Assembly (NCBI GenBank): GCA_020852755.1
Contig: JADZAF010000192.1
Coordinates: 1-51,040 of the forward strand
Direction: 5' to 3'
Source: Bryobacterales bacterium
Lineage (GTDB): Bacteria; Acidobacteriota; Terriglobia; Bryobacterales; Bryobacteraceae
Length of the DNA stretch: 51,040 bases
Both the position numbers and the translations under genes were made by a program. The notes under the pieces were generated by a model. That model was not told the DNA's origin, ran no database searches, and saw only the letters and a program-made list of their open reading frames with translations. Positions 32,969 to 41,378 of the stretch are shown in pieces (position 1 is the first letter of the stretch; every line of letters begins with the position of its first letter).

Positions 32969-35224
32969 TCAGAACCGCGACTCCAGGGTCAGGAAGACGC
33001 TCCGGCCGGGCTCCGGCACCCGCGAGCCCGTCCGGAACGGGTCCCTCTGATAAGAGAAGTGCTCGTCGTAGTAGCGGTTCAGCAGGTTGTCAAAGCCCGC
33101 CGCGAGGTTGATGCGGCGCGAGTGTATGCCGGCTCTGCAATTCAGCAGGGCGTAGCCCGGCGAGCGCTCCTCCCGCAGCACGGGTTCCACCCTGTCCTGC
33201 CGCCAGGAACCCAGGGTCTCCACCTCGGCGAAGAACCGCCGCACTCCGTAACGCAGCGCCGCACGCGACTTCAACGGAGGCATTTCGGGCAGGTATCCGC
33301 CGGACCGCTTCTCGCCCTGTGTGTAGGAGGCGCCGCCGGAGAGAAGCAGCGACCGGTGCAGGGCGAGGCTCCAGCTCAACTCGGCGCCGCGCATGCCGGC
33401 ATCTATGTTTTGGAACGACCGCGCCGCCGTGTTCATGACTCCGGGCGCCATGTGGATGCGCGGCTGCATGCTCACCACGATGAAATCGCGCAGCCGGCTG
33501 AAGAAAACCGTGGGACGCAGGGTGAACCGCCCAGCCCGGTAGTTGATCCCAAAATCAACTTCGGTGTTTTGCGTAGGGGCGAGGCCGGGATTCCCCACCC
33601 AGTCGGATCCCATGCGCTTCAGCCCGAAGTAGCGCTCCTGCGGGTCCGGAATCCTCACCGCGTGGCCCGCTCCGGCGAAGACCTCAACGGCGCGTGGCAG
33701 CCTCCAGGAAATCAGCACATGGCCCGAGGGATTGGTATCCCGCTGCGCGTAGCCACCCGAGCCGTGGTAGGCCCGGTAGAGATCGAGGTTAAGGGCCGAT
33801 GGCCGGGCCTCAGTGCGGGCGGTATCCAGACGCGCGGCGCCGGTCACGAGCAAAGACGGCAGCAGATCCCGGCGATACTGCGCGTACACGCCGGCGGCGG
33901 TGGCGCTGACCTTCGGAATGGAGCTTTGATCGGCGTACTGCCCCGCCAGGCGCAGCGTGGTGGTGGTATTCCAGTTGCGGCGATAGCCCTCCACCCCGGC
34001 CACCCAGCCTCCCCGGGCTGCTTCCAGCCGGCCGCCCAGCGCCCTGGTGGCGGCGAACGTTCCCATGCCATAGGGCCGGGCTGCGCCGAGCGAACTGGTG
34101 CGGAACTCGTCGGTCATCCAGTGTTTTACGCGGGTGAAATAACTCTCGGCACGCAGCCAGCCGGCCTGGTAGCTGGCGGAGAGGCGGTCGGCATTATCGT
34201 AGAGCGCATCCATCTGGAGGTACGGATAGAGGACCTCGCCGCCATTCTGCCGCGTGTAGGAGATCTGCCCGCGGTGTCCGTCCGCCGGGGCGAAGCCGAA
34301 CCGGAACCACCCGGTGCCCACGGCGAACGCTTCCCGGTCCATCTCCGAAGCCCGGTAGTTCGCGTAGTGAGTGAAGCGCCGTCCGGCGCCGTCGCGGTAC
34401 GCCAGCGAGCGGCGGTAGGAGTAGCCTGCCGCGAGATCCACCGGCCCCCGCATGAACGAGCCGGCCAGCGAGGGGTTCAGGAATCCGAACGACCCGGCAG
34501 AGAAACCGGGCTTGATGATCAGACCCGGCTCGGTCTGCTTGCTGGTGATCTGAATGGCGCCGCCCAGGCTGCCCTGGTTGCGAATGTCGAACACTCCCTT
34601 GGTCACCTCCACGCGTTCAACCTCGGCGAAGTCCACATGGAAGGCGGGCGGGTCCATATTGTTGGGGCAGGCGCCGTAGATGCGCGCCCCGTCGATGAGC
34701 ACGTTGATGTTGTCCTGCTGGAAGCCGCGCAGCGCCACGTCGTTGGCGATGCCGCCCTTGCGGATCTTCCAGAGACCCTCCACGCGCGCCAGGGCCTCCC
34801 CGGCGTCCTTGGCGGAGCTTTCGCGGACCTCGTGGATCTCGAGCACTTCGCGCCAGTTCCGGGCCTCGCTTTCGTGCAAGCCTTCCAGCGGAGGCGCCTT
34901 GGCCGTAACCGTGAGCTGCTGGGCCGCTGCGAGGATCTCCAGCGTAATATCGAGCGGCAGGGTTTCGCCCGGCTGCAAGGACAGGGGGCCCCGCGATGAC
35001 TTTTGGAATCCCTCCGCGCTCACCGTCATGGTGTGGGAGCCGGGGGGCACCCGCAGCGCGTAGTCTCCCCGCGCGCCGGTTACCGTTCTCAGTGCGGGTG
35101 TAATCTCGACCGCGGCTCCCGGGATCACGGCTCCCGAAGCATCCAGCACGCGGCCCGTGATGATGGCGGACGGCTGTGCCTGCGCGGAGACAGCGATCGC
35201 GCAGGCCAATAACATGGTTCGCAT
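32969..35224 (-). CDS. TonB-dependent copper receptor, OprC/NosA-like
   Basis: This 751-residue outer-membrane barrel imports or handles copper at the cost of the TonB energy. A signal peptide (MRTMLLACAIAVSAQA) is followed by a carboxypeptidase-regulatory-like domain (residues ~20-100), a plug (ARVEGLWKIRKGGIAND, RGFQQDNINVLIDGARIY) and a 22-strand barrel ending in an aromatic SRF. Two copper motifs known from OprC are in place: C186-x3-M190 in GACPNNMDPP and H368-x-M370 in KHWMTD. I start at ATG 35224 with GGGAGGAG upstream. It is the last gene of the copper unit; a receptor downstream of an efflux pump is unusual. Confidence 0.85.
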   Translation of the reverse strand: MRTMLLACAIAVSAQAQPSAIITGRVLDASGAVIPGAAVEITPALRTVTGARGDYALRVPPGSHTMTVSAEGFQKSSRGPLSLQPGETLPLDITLEILAAAQQLTVTAKAPPLEGLHESEARNWREVLEIHEVRESSAKDAGEALARVEGLWKIRKGGIANDVALRGFQQDNINVLIDGARIYGACPNNMDPPAFHVDFAEVERVEVTKGVFDIRNQGSLGGAIQITSKQTEPGLIIKPGFSAGSFGFLNPSLAGSFMRGPVDLAAGYSYRRSLAYRDGAGRRFTHYANYRASEMDREAFAVGTGWFRFGFAPADGHRGQISYTRQNGGEVLYPYLQMDALYDNADRLSASYQAGWLRAESYFTRVKHWMTDEFRTSSLGAARPYGMGTFAATRALGGRLEAARGGWVAGVEGYRRNWNTTTTLRLAGQYADQSSIPKVSATAAGVYAQYRRDLLPSLLVTGAARLDTARTEARPSALNLDLYRAYHGSGGYAQRDTNPSGHVLISWRLPRAVEVFAGAGHAVRIPDPQERYFGLKRMGSDWVGNPGLAPTQNTEVDFGINYRAGRFTLRPTVFFSRLRDFIVVSMQPRIHMAPGVMNTAARSFQNIDAGMRGAELSWSLALHRSLLLSGGASYTQGEKRSGGYLPEMPPLKSRAALRYGVRRFFAEVETLGSWRQDRVEPVLREERSPGYALLNCRAGIHSRRINLAAGFDNLLNRYYDEHFSYQRDPFRTGSRVPEPGRSVFLTLESRF

Positions 35225-35271
35225 ACACTCCTCCCTCTGTTTCCGAATGAATCGAAAAGACCGGCCGGACC

Positions 35272-35664
35272 TCAATGCCGGAAAGCGGCCGGGAGGGGGG
35301 GAGGACGTTCAAACAGGCGGTAGTAGAAGAGCCGGGGCGCGCGTTGGAACGAAGCCGCAAGCGCCGCGGCTCCGAGCGCGCGGGCCTTGCCGGCCAAGCC
35401 GGGCCGGCCCGCGGGGATGAACGCACCCACCCGGTACGAGAAGAACGCGGAGTGGCGGCAGCAGCCGCCCGCGCAATCCTGCTTGGACCGCCATCGCGGC
35501 TCCCCGGAATGGCTGCCGGCCGCGCGCCGGCAGCAGCACGGGCCCTGGGAATGATCGCAGCCGCATTCGCAGCCGGGCTCGGGCAGAAACGCGGCCGCCG
35601 CCGGGGCGGAGAGCACCGCGCCCCACAGCGCCAGCAGACAGACCGCGATGAGCCTCCGGGTCAT
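35272..35664 (-). CDS. Small exported Cys-rich protein, possible metal binder
   Basis: The 130-residue protein has a signal peptide (MTRRLIAVCLLALWGAVLSAPAAAA). The mature N-terminus holds nine cysteines in two clusters: CECGCDHSQGPCCC and DCAGGCCRHS. The rest is Arg/Pro/Ala-rich, with an aromatic FYYRLFERPPPLP tail. I know no family. Its start overlaps the cusA stop (ATGA), so it is translated with the pump and lies between the pump and the copper receptor. A periplasmic copper or silver scavenger or carrier is a reasonable guess; disulfide-bonded structural protein is the alternative. The reading frame is supported by the overlap and by the signal peptide. Confidence 0.72.
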   Translation of the reverse strand: MTRRLIAVCLLALWGAVLSAPAAAAFLPEPGCECGCDHSQGPCCCRRAAGSHSGEPRWRSKQDCAGGCCRHSAFFSYRVGAFIPAGRPGLAGKARALGAAALAASFQRAPRLFYYRLFERPPPLPAAFRH

Positions 35665-38600
35665 ACCAGTTGTTCGTATTCGTAAACCGCCGCGGGCTGC
35701 TTCTTCTTCAGCTCAAAATGCCACTTCCACACTTCGTAGATGGCCGGATACACCAGCAGTTCCAGCAGGAAAGACGTGAAAACGCCACCGATCAAAGGGG
35801 CGGCGATACGCTTCATCACGTCCGACCCCGCGCCGGTGGCCCAGAGAATCGGCGCCAGGCCGATGAAGTCGGTGGCCACCGTCATGAACTTCGGCCGGAT
35901 GCGCCGGGCCGCGCCTTCCCGGATGGCCTCCCTCAACCCCGCCAGGGAGTTGAGACGGCCCTCCCGCTTCGCCTGCTCGTACGCGAGATCGAGATAGAGC
36001 AGCATGAAGACGCCGGTCTCGGCATCCACTCCAAGTAGTGCGATGAGGCCAACCCAAACCCCAACGCTCATATTGTAGTCGAGCAGATACAGGAACCAGA
36101 CGGCTCCGATGGCCGAGAACGGAACGGCCAGCAGAACAATGGTGGTCTTTATAACAGAACGGGTGTTGAGGTACAGGAGCAGGAAGATCAGGAACAAGGT
36201 CAGCGGCACCACCACGATCAACCGCTGGTGCACGCGTTCCATGGCCTCCCACTGCCCGCTCCAGGTGGCTGCGTAGCCCGCGGGCAGCTTCAGTTTCCGG
36301 CGCAGCAGGTCGCGGGCTTCCCTGACGTAGCCGTTGGGATCGCGCCCGGCCACGTCCACATACACGTAGCCGGTCAGCAGGCCGTCCTCGTCGCGCAGCA
36401 TGGCGGGGCCCGAGACTGCCTTGATCTCCGCCAGTTCGCCGAGCGGAATCTGGCGCCGGCCGTCCAGGGCGGGCACCAGCACGCTCTCCAGGCTGTTCCA
36501 GTCCGTCCGGAAATCGCGCATGTAGCGCACGTTGACCGGGTAGCGTGCCCGGCCCTCGACCGTGGTGGTGACGTTCTCTCCGCCGATGGCGTTTTCCACC
36601 GCGGACTGGGCTTCCTCGATGCTCAGGCCGTAGCGGGCGAGACGCTCGCGGTTCCACTCGAAGTCCAGGAAGTAGCCGCTGCCGGCGCGTTCCGCGAAGA
36701 CGCTGCGGGTTCCACGGACCGAGGGCAGCAGCCGTTCGATCTCCGTCCCGATGCGCTCGATTTCATCCGTGGAGGCGCCCGATACCTTCAATCCCACCGG
36801 GGTTCGAATGCCGGTGCTCAGCATGTCGATGCGCGCTTTGATCGGCATGGTCCACGCATTGGAGACGCCGGGAATTCGCAAGGCGTCGTTCAACTGGTTG
36901 ACCAGCTCCGCCGGCGGGATGTGGTCGGGCGTGATATGGCGGAACAGCGGCTTCAGCCACTCCGGCGACCACCCGGAGTACCAGGTGCGCACCCGCCGCC
37001 ACTGCGACTTGGGCTTGAGCGTGATGACGGTCTCGAGCATGGAAAGCGGCGCCGGGTCGGTGGGCGTTTCCGCGCGTCCCGCCTTCCCCAGTACGCGATC
37101 TACCTCGGGGAACTGCTTGATCATGCGGTCGGTGGCCTGCAAAAGCCGCTGCGCCTCTCCGATGGAGATGCCTGGCATGGTGGAGGGCATGTAGAAGAGC
37201 GCTTCCTCGTCCAGCGGCGGCATGAACTCGGAGCCGAGTTTCTGATACACCGGCACGGTGATCGCCAGGAGCGCAGCGGCGCCCCCGATGACCGCCCACT
37301 TCCAGCGCAGCGACCACGCCACCAACGGTTCATACAGCCGGATCAACAGGCGGCTGACCGGGTGCCGGCTTTCCTGGTGGATGCGGCCCGCCAGCACGGC
37401 GTTCGCGGCCCGCGCCATCCAGCGCGGCCGGAAATCGAAGTTGCGCAGGTGGGTGAAGGTGACCCGCAGTGCCGGGTCGAGCGTGATGGCCAGCACCGCC
37501 GCCACCAGAATGGCAAGATTCTTGGTGTAAGCGAGCGGTTTGAACAGCCGGCCTTCCTGCGCTTCCAGAGCCAGCACCGGCAGAAAGGAAACCGCGATCA
37601 CCAGCAGGGCGAAGAAGCTGGGGCTGCCGACCTCCTTGATGGCCTCGATCACCACCTCGCGGTAGCTGCCGCGGCGTCCGTTCCGCTCCCACATCTCCAG
37701 CTTCTTGTGGGTCTGCTCGACCACCACGATGGAAGCGTCCACCAGCGCGCCGATGGCGATGGCGATGCCTCCCAAGGACATGATGTTGGCGGTGATCCCC
37801 ATCATGCGGAAGGGAATGAAGGAAACCAGCACGGCCACCGGGATGGTGATCGCGGGAATCAGGGCGCTGGGGACATGCCAGAGGAAGATCAGGATGATGA
37901 TCATGACCGTGGCCATGATCTCGACGAGGGTGAGACGGGTGGTGTCGATGGAGCGGCGGATCAGCTCGGAGCGGTCGTAGATGGGGACCACACGGACTCC
38001 CGCCGGCAGGCCCGGCGCGATTTCCTCCAGCCTGGCCTTCACGCGGTCGATCACGTGGAGCGCGTTGCTGCCCTGGCGCATCACGATGATGCCGGAAACC
38101 GTCTCGCCCTCTCCGTCGAGGTCCGCGACCCCGCGGCGCAGGTCGGGACCCATCACCACCTGGCCTACGTCCCGGATGCGAATGGGTGTGCCCGTCTCGC
38201 CCGCCTGCAGAACGATGCTGCCGATATCCTCCGCCGAGCGGGCATAGCCGCGGCCGCGCACCATGTATTCGGCGCCGCCGAACTCCACCAGGCGCCCGGC
38301 CGATTCCCGGTTCCCTCCGCGCACGGCCTCCACCACGCGGGTGATCGGGATGCCGTACTGGCGCAGGCGGTTGGGGTCCAGGTTCACCTGGTATTGCCTT
38401 CCGAAGCCGCCCACCGGCGCCACCTCGGCGACCCCGGGTACCGATTTCAGGTAATAGCGCAGGTACCAGTCCTGCACGGAGCGCAGGTCGGCCAGGCTGT
38501 GCTCGCCGGAATCGTCAACCAGTACATACTGGAAAACCCAGCCCAGGCCCGTGGCGTCAGGCCCGATCTCCGTCTTTACGCCCTCCGGCAAGCGCGGCTG

Positions 38601-38948
38601 CACCGCCGAAAGGTACTCCAGGGTGCGGGAGCGCGCCCAGTAGATGTCGGCATCGTCGTCGAAGATGACGTACACGAAGGAGTAGCCGAAATCGGAGAAG
38701 CCGCGCACGGCCTTTACGCGCGGCGCCCCCAGCATGGCGGTCACGATCGGGTAGGTCACCTGGTCGTCGATCAGGTCCGGACTGCGATCCCATCGCGAGT
38801 AAACGATCACCTGGGTGTCGCTCAGATCCGGAATGGCGTCCAGGGGGACGTTCCGGAGCGACCACCAGCCTCCCAGCACGGCGGCGGCGGTTATCAGGAA
38901 GACGGCCAGGCGGTTCCGCGCCGAGAGGCCGATGACGCGGTCAATCAT
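35661..38948 (-). CDS. cusA: CusA-like Cu(I)/Ag(I) RND efflux pump
   Basis: The 1095-residue inner-membrane pump belongs to the heavy-metal RND family. CusA-type features: SPDLIDDQVTYPIVTAML near residue 55, AIGALVDASIVVVEQTHK in TM4, and the periplasmic substrate methionines, present in LFYMPSTMPGIS, APLSMLETVITL and ARIDMLSTGIRTPVG, which correspond to M573, M623 and M672 of E. coli CusA. About twelve membrane helices are visible. The gene overlaps cusB by 8 nt and the Cys-rich gene by 4 nt. No outer-membrane channel (CusC) gene is in the cluster. The specificity is expected to be monovalent copper or silver. Confidence 0.93.
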   Translation of the reverse strand: MIDRVIGLSARNRLAVFLITAAAVLGGWWSLRNVPLDAIPDLSDTQVIVYSRWDRSPDLIDDQVTYPIVTAMLGAPRVKAVRGFSDFGYSFVYVIFDDDADIYWARSRTLEYLSAVQPRLPEGVKTEIGPDATGLGWVFQYVLVDDSGEHSLADLRSVQDWYLRYYLKSVPGVAEVAPVGGFGRQYQVNLDPNRLRQYGIPITRVVEAVRGGNRESAGRLVEFGGAEYMVRGRGYARSAEDIGSIVLQAGETGTPIRIRDVGQVVMGPDLRRGVADLDGEGETVSGIIVMRQGSNALHVIDRVKARLEEIAPGLPAGVRVVPIYDRSELIRRSIDTTRLTLVEIMATVMIIILIFLWHVPSALIPAITIPVAVLVSFIPFRMMGITANIMSLGGIAIAIGALVDASIVVVEQTHKKLEMWERNGRRGSYREVVIEAIKEVGSPSFFALLVIAVSFLPVLALEAQEGRLFKPLAYTKNLAILVAAVLAITLDPALRVTFTHLRNFDFRPRWMARAANAVLAGRIHQESRHPVSRLLIRLYEPLVAWSLRWKWAVIGGAAALLAITVPVYQKLGSEFMPPLDEEALFYMPSTMPGISIGEAQRLLQATDRMIKQFPEVDRVLGKAGRAETPTDPAPLSMLETVITLKPKSQWRRVRTWYSGWSPEWLKPLFRHITPDHIPPAELVNQLNDALRIPGVSNAWTMPIKARIDMLSTGIRTPVGLKVSGASTDEIERIGTEIERLLPSVRGTRSVFAERAGSGYFLDFEWNRERLARYGLSIEEAQSAVENAIGGENVTTTVEGRARYPVNVRYMRDFRTDWNSLESVLVPALDGRRQIPLGELAEIKAVSGPAMLRDEDGLLTGYVYVDVAGRDPNGYVREARDLLRRKLKLPAGYAATWSGQWEAMERVHQRLIVVVPLTLFLIFLLLYLNTRSVIKTTIVLLAVPFSAIGAVWFLYLLDYNMSVGVWVGLIALLGVDAETGVFMLLYLDLAYEQAKREGRLNSLAGLREAIREGAARRIRPKFMTVATDFIGLAPILWATGAGSDVMKRIAAPLIGGVFTSFLLELLVYPAIYEVWKWHFELKKKQPAAVYEYEQLV

Positions 38949-40494
38949 GCGCGTCCGCCCTGGCAGCTTCGAACTGGCGCTTGCAGTGCTCCGAACAGAA
39001 GTAGTAGGTCTTGCCCCCGCGCTCGACCCGGAGCCTGGTAGAGGTGTCGACCTCCATGCCGCAAACCGGGTCCCGCGCGGCGGCGGCCTTCTTTCCGGCG
39101 GGCTTCGCGGCCTCGAACTGCCGCTTGCAGGACTCGGAACAGAAGTAGTACGTCTTGCCTCCGCGCTCCACCTTGAGGCTGGTGGAAGTGTCGACGTCCA
39201 TGCCGCAGACGGGATCCCTGGCCGTTCCGGCGTTGTTTCCGGCCGGGGCCACGGCCTGCTCCCCGGAGGCGGTGAGCCTCATGCGGCTTTCGGAATCGAG
39301 AAGGAAGTTGCCGGCCGTGACGACACGCTCTCCCGCCTCAAGACCCTTGAGGACCTGGACGCGGCCGCCAAAACGCCAACCGGTCTCGATTTCGCGGGGC
39401 TGGAATACGCCGGCGCCGCTCTCCACGTACACGATGCGGCGGTTCCCGGACTCGAGCAGCGCCTCGGCGGGCACGGTTGTTGCCGCGGGCATGTTCACCG
39501 GAAGCTCCACGTCCACGAACATGTCCGGACGGAAGAGATAGCGGCTGTTGTCGAGTTCGAAGCGGGTCTTGAAGGTCCGGGACTGCGCGTCGAATTGCGG
39601 CAGTGTCCGGCTCATCCCGGCCTCGTAAGCGCGGCCCTGGTAGCGGATGGTGGCGGTCTGGGCCAGTGTGACGAACTCGCGATCCTTCTCGTAGACGTCG
39701 GTGAGCACCCAGACCCGGCTGATGTCGGCGATACGGTACAGTTCGGCGCCCTTGTCGAACCTTTGACCGGGTGAGACGTTCCGGGCGATCACGAAACCGG
39801 TGGCGGGAGAGTAGATGTTGATGTGGGCCGCGAACTGGCGGGACCGCCGCAGCTCTTCGATCTGAAGGTCGCTCATTCCCAGCCCCCGCAGCCTCTCGAC
39901 CGCAATCTGCAGGTTCAACGCCCCCGGTTGGCGTTGAGACGCCGCGGGGATTTCCGCCCGGCTTGCCGGGTCGGTGTTCAGGAACAGGAGGGCCTGTTGC
40001 GCCGTCTGGAAGTTCAGCGTGTGGTAAGAGGCAAGGACCTGGTCCTTCTTGACGAATTCACCGGCTGCATTCCGCCCCAGTTCCTCGATCCAGCCGTCGC
40101 TCGCGGCGATGAGCCGGTACAGCCGCTGCTCATCGACCGCAATGCGGCCGGGAACCCGCAGCAGGTACGATGCGGCTGCGCGCTTTACCTCGGCGGTCTG
40201 AATCCCGATCCACTGCTGCTGGCTGGCGCTTACCTCGACCGCGCCCTTCGGCAGCGCAGTTCTGCCGGCGGGTTGCGAACCGGCATGGACCGGCTCGAGC
40301 CGCATGCCGCAGCAAGGCGCGCCGCCGGGGCCCTCCGACTTGTATTGGGGGTGCATCGGGCAGTGCCAGTACAGGATCCGCTCCGCGGGGGATGCGGAGG
40401 AAGCGGAGGCCGGCGGGCGGTTCGCCAGGCTTCCGGCGAAGTAGGCCCCCAGCATCAGGCACGAAATGAGAACCACCTTTGAGGATGCCGACAT
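38941..40494 (-). CDS. cusB: CusB-like membrane fusion protein with HMBD and two YHS domains
   Basis: The periplasmic adaptor (517 aa from ATG 40494; a GTG at 40506 is possible) has a membrane anchor (VVLISCLMLGAYFAG), a heavy-metal-binding domain with HCPMHPQYKSEGPGGAPCCGM, the lipoyl/alpha-hairpin and beta-barrel parts of a membrane fusion protein (VEVSASQQQWIGIQTAEV, GWIEELGRNAAGEFV, YSPATGFVIARNVSPGQRF). The C-terminal ~85 residues are two near-identical YHS domains, each DPVCGM(D/E)VDTST...GGKTYYFCSE(S/H)CKRQFEA. The YHS units probably bind and hand copper or silver to CusA. The extra tandem copy is unusual. It overlaps cusA by 8 nt. Confidence 0.9.
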   Translation of the reverse strand: MSASSKVVLISCLMLGAYFAGSLANRPPASASSASPAERILYWHCPMHPQYKSEGPGGAPCCGMRLEPVHAGSQPAGRTALPKGAVEVSASQQQWIGIQTAEVKRAAASYLLRVPGRIAVDEQRLYRLIAASDGWIEELGRNAAGEFVKKDQVLASYHTLNFQTAQQALLFLNTDPASRAEIPAASQRQPGALNLQIAVERLRGLGMSDLQIEELRRSRQFAAHINIYSPATGFVIARNVSPGQRFDKGAELYRIADISRVWVLTDVYEKDREFVTLAQTATIRYQGRAYEAGMSRTLPQFDAQSRTFKTRFELDNSRYLFRPDMFVDVELPVNMPAATTVPAEALLESGNRRIVYVESGAGVFQPREIETGWRFGGRVQVLKGLEAGERVVTAGNFLLDSESRMRLTASGEQAVAPAGNNAGTARDPVCGMDVDTSTSLKVERGGKTYYFCSESCKRQFEAAKPAGKKAAAARDPVCGMEVDTSTRLRVERGGKTYYFCSEHCKRQFEAARADAHD

Positions 40495-40564
40495 GATCTG
40501 TCTCACTCCCGTTCTCTCGTCTTCGCACGGCAGGGAAGGCCGTTTCCCGACGGGTGCGCGCTCC

Positions 40565-41260
40565 TCACGGAGTCTCCTTGATGGATATCAGCTCGATCTC
40601 GAAAACCAGCGCGGAGTTCGGCCCGAAGCGATTGCCGGCCGCACGCTCGGAATAGGCCAGGCTGGAGGGAATAAAGAGCTGCCACCTGGAGCCGGCGGGC
40701 ATGAGCTGCAGGGCCTCTCGCAGACCGGCGATGACTCCCTTGACCGCGAAGGTCGCCGGCTGGTTGCGCTGGTAGGAGCTGTCGAATTCGCGCCCGTCAA
40801 TCAGAGTGCCCCTGTAGTGGCAGAGCACCGTGTCGGCTTCCCCCGGCCTCCTGCCATCGCCCGCCTTGAGAATCTTGTACTGCAGCCCGCTCGGCAGGCT
40901 TACCACGCCTTCCTTCTTTCCGTTTTCCGCCAGGAATGCTTCTCCGGCTCTCTTGTTTTCCTCGGCCGCCGCCTTCGCAGCCTGTGCCAGCTTGTCCTTC
41001 ATCGCAGCCTGTAGGACGGCGATGGCAGCCCGGGCCTCTTCCTCGCTCAGCCGCGTCTGGTTGCCGGCAAGTGCGTGCGCCAGCCCCTCTGCGAATCGCG
41101 CCGGGTCTATATCCACCGCCTGCTTTCGGAGCTGCCTTCCAAGGTCCATGCCCAGCGCGTAGCTGAGCCTGTCTTTCGGGTCATTCAGCGCCGGGGTCTC
41201 CTGTCCCGCGGCTGCCGAAATGAATAGCCCGGTGAGCAGTATGTTTATGAATCGATTCAT
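40565..41260 (-). CDS. Exported FKBP-type peptidyl-prolyl cis-trans isomerase
   Basis: The 231-residue protein has a signal peptide (MNRFINILLTGLFISAAAGQE), an FKBP_N dimerisation region (DRLSYALGMDLGRQLRKQ and a long Ala/Lys helix), and an FKBP domain: LPSGLQYKILKAGDG, VLCHYRGTLIDGREFDSSY, GVIAGLREALQLMPAGSRWQLFIPSSLAY, NSALVFEIELI. It is of the Mip/FkpA kind, acting on periplasmic proteins. Its place between the oxidase and cusB suggests a folding helper for the copper proteins, though this is inference. The start is ATG 41260 with GGGAGACGG upstream. Two strong hairpins lie between it and the oxidase. Confidence 0.9.
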   Translation of the reverse strand: MNRFINILLTGLFISAAAGQETPALNDPKDRLSYALGMDLGRQLRKQAVDIDPARFAEGLAHALAGNQTRLSEEEARAAIAVLQAAMKDKLAQAAKAAAEENKRAGEAFLAENGKKEGVVSLPSGLQYKILKAGDGRRPGEADTVLCHYRGTLIDGREFDSSYQRNQPATFAVKGVIAGLREALQLMPAGSRWQLFIPSSLAYSERAAGNRFGPNSALVFEIELISIKETP

Positions 41261-41281
41261 GATGATTCCGTCTCCCAAGTC

Positions 41282-41307
41282 CGGAGAGGGAGGGTTCTCC
41301 CTCTCCG
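41282..41307 (-). repeat. 11-bp perfect stem-loop between oxidase and FKBP genes
   Basis: CGGAGAGGGAG (41282-41292) and CTCCCTCTCCG (41297-41307) form an 11-bp perfect stem with a 4-nt loop. It is the nearer of two hairpins upstream of the FKBP start. No U-run follows on either strand, so Rho-independent termination is unlikely; RNA stability or attenuation is possible. Confidence 0.7.
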
Positions 41308-41321
41308 CTTCAGTGTCTTTT

Positions 41322-41351
41322 GGGGAGGAAGGGATCGATTCCTCCCTCCCC
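41322..41351 (-). repeat. 30-bp near-perfect palindrome after the oxidase gene
   Basis: A palindrome centred on ATCGAT spans 41322-41351 with two mismatches per 15-bp half, one of which would be a G-U pair in either transcript. It lies 28 nt beyond the oxidase stop. It could be a processing or pausing structure or a target for a dimeric protein. Confidence 0.65.
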
Positions 41352-41378
41352 GAAGGAACCGTCGAGGCCCGGTTCGCG

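Noticed and set aside
33059..34999. A 646-codon open frame on the plus strand
   Set aside because: It is antisense to the OprC-like receptor and lacks any domain.
36228..39041. A 937-codon open frame on the plus strand
   Set aside because: It runs antisense to cusA, has low-complexity His/Arg/Gly-rich content and no recognisable domain; GC-rich third positions of cusA explain it.
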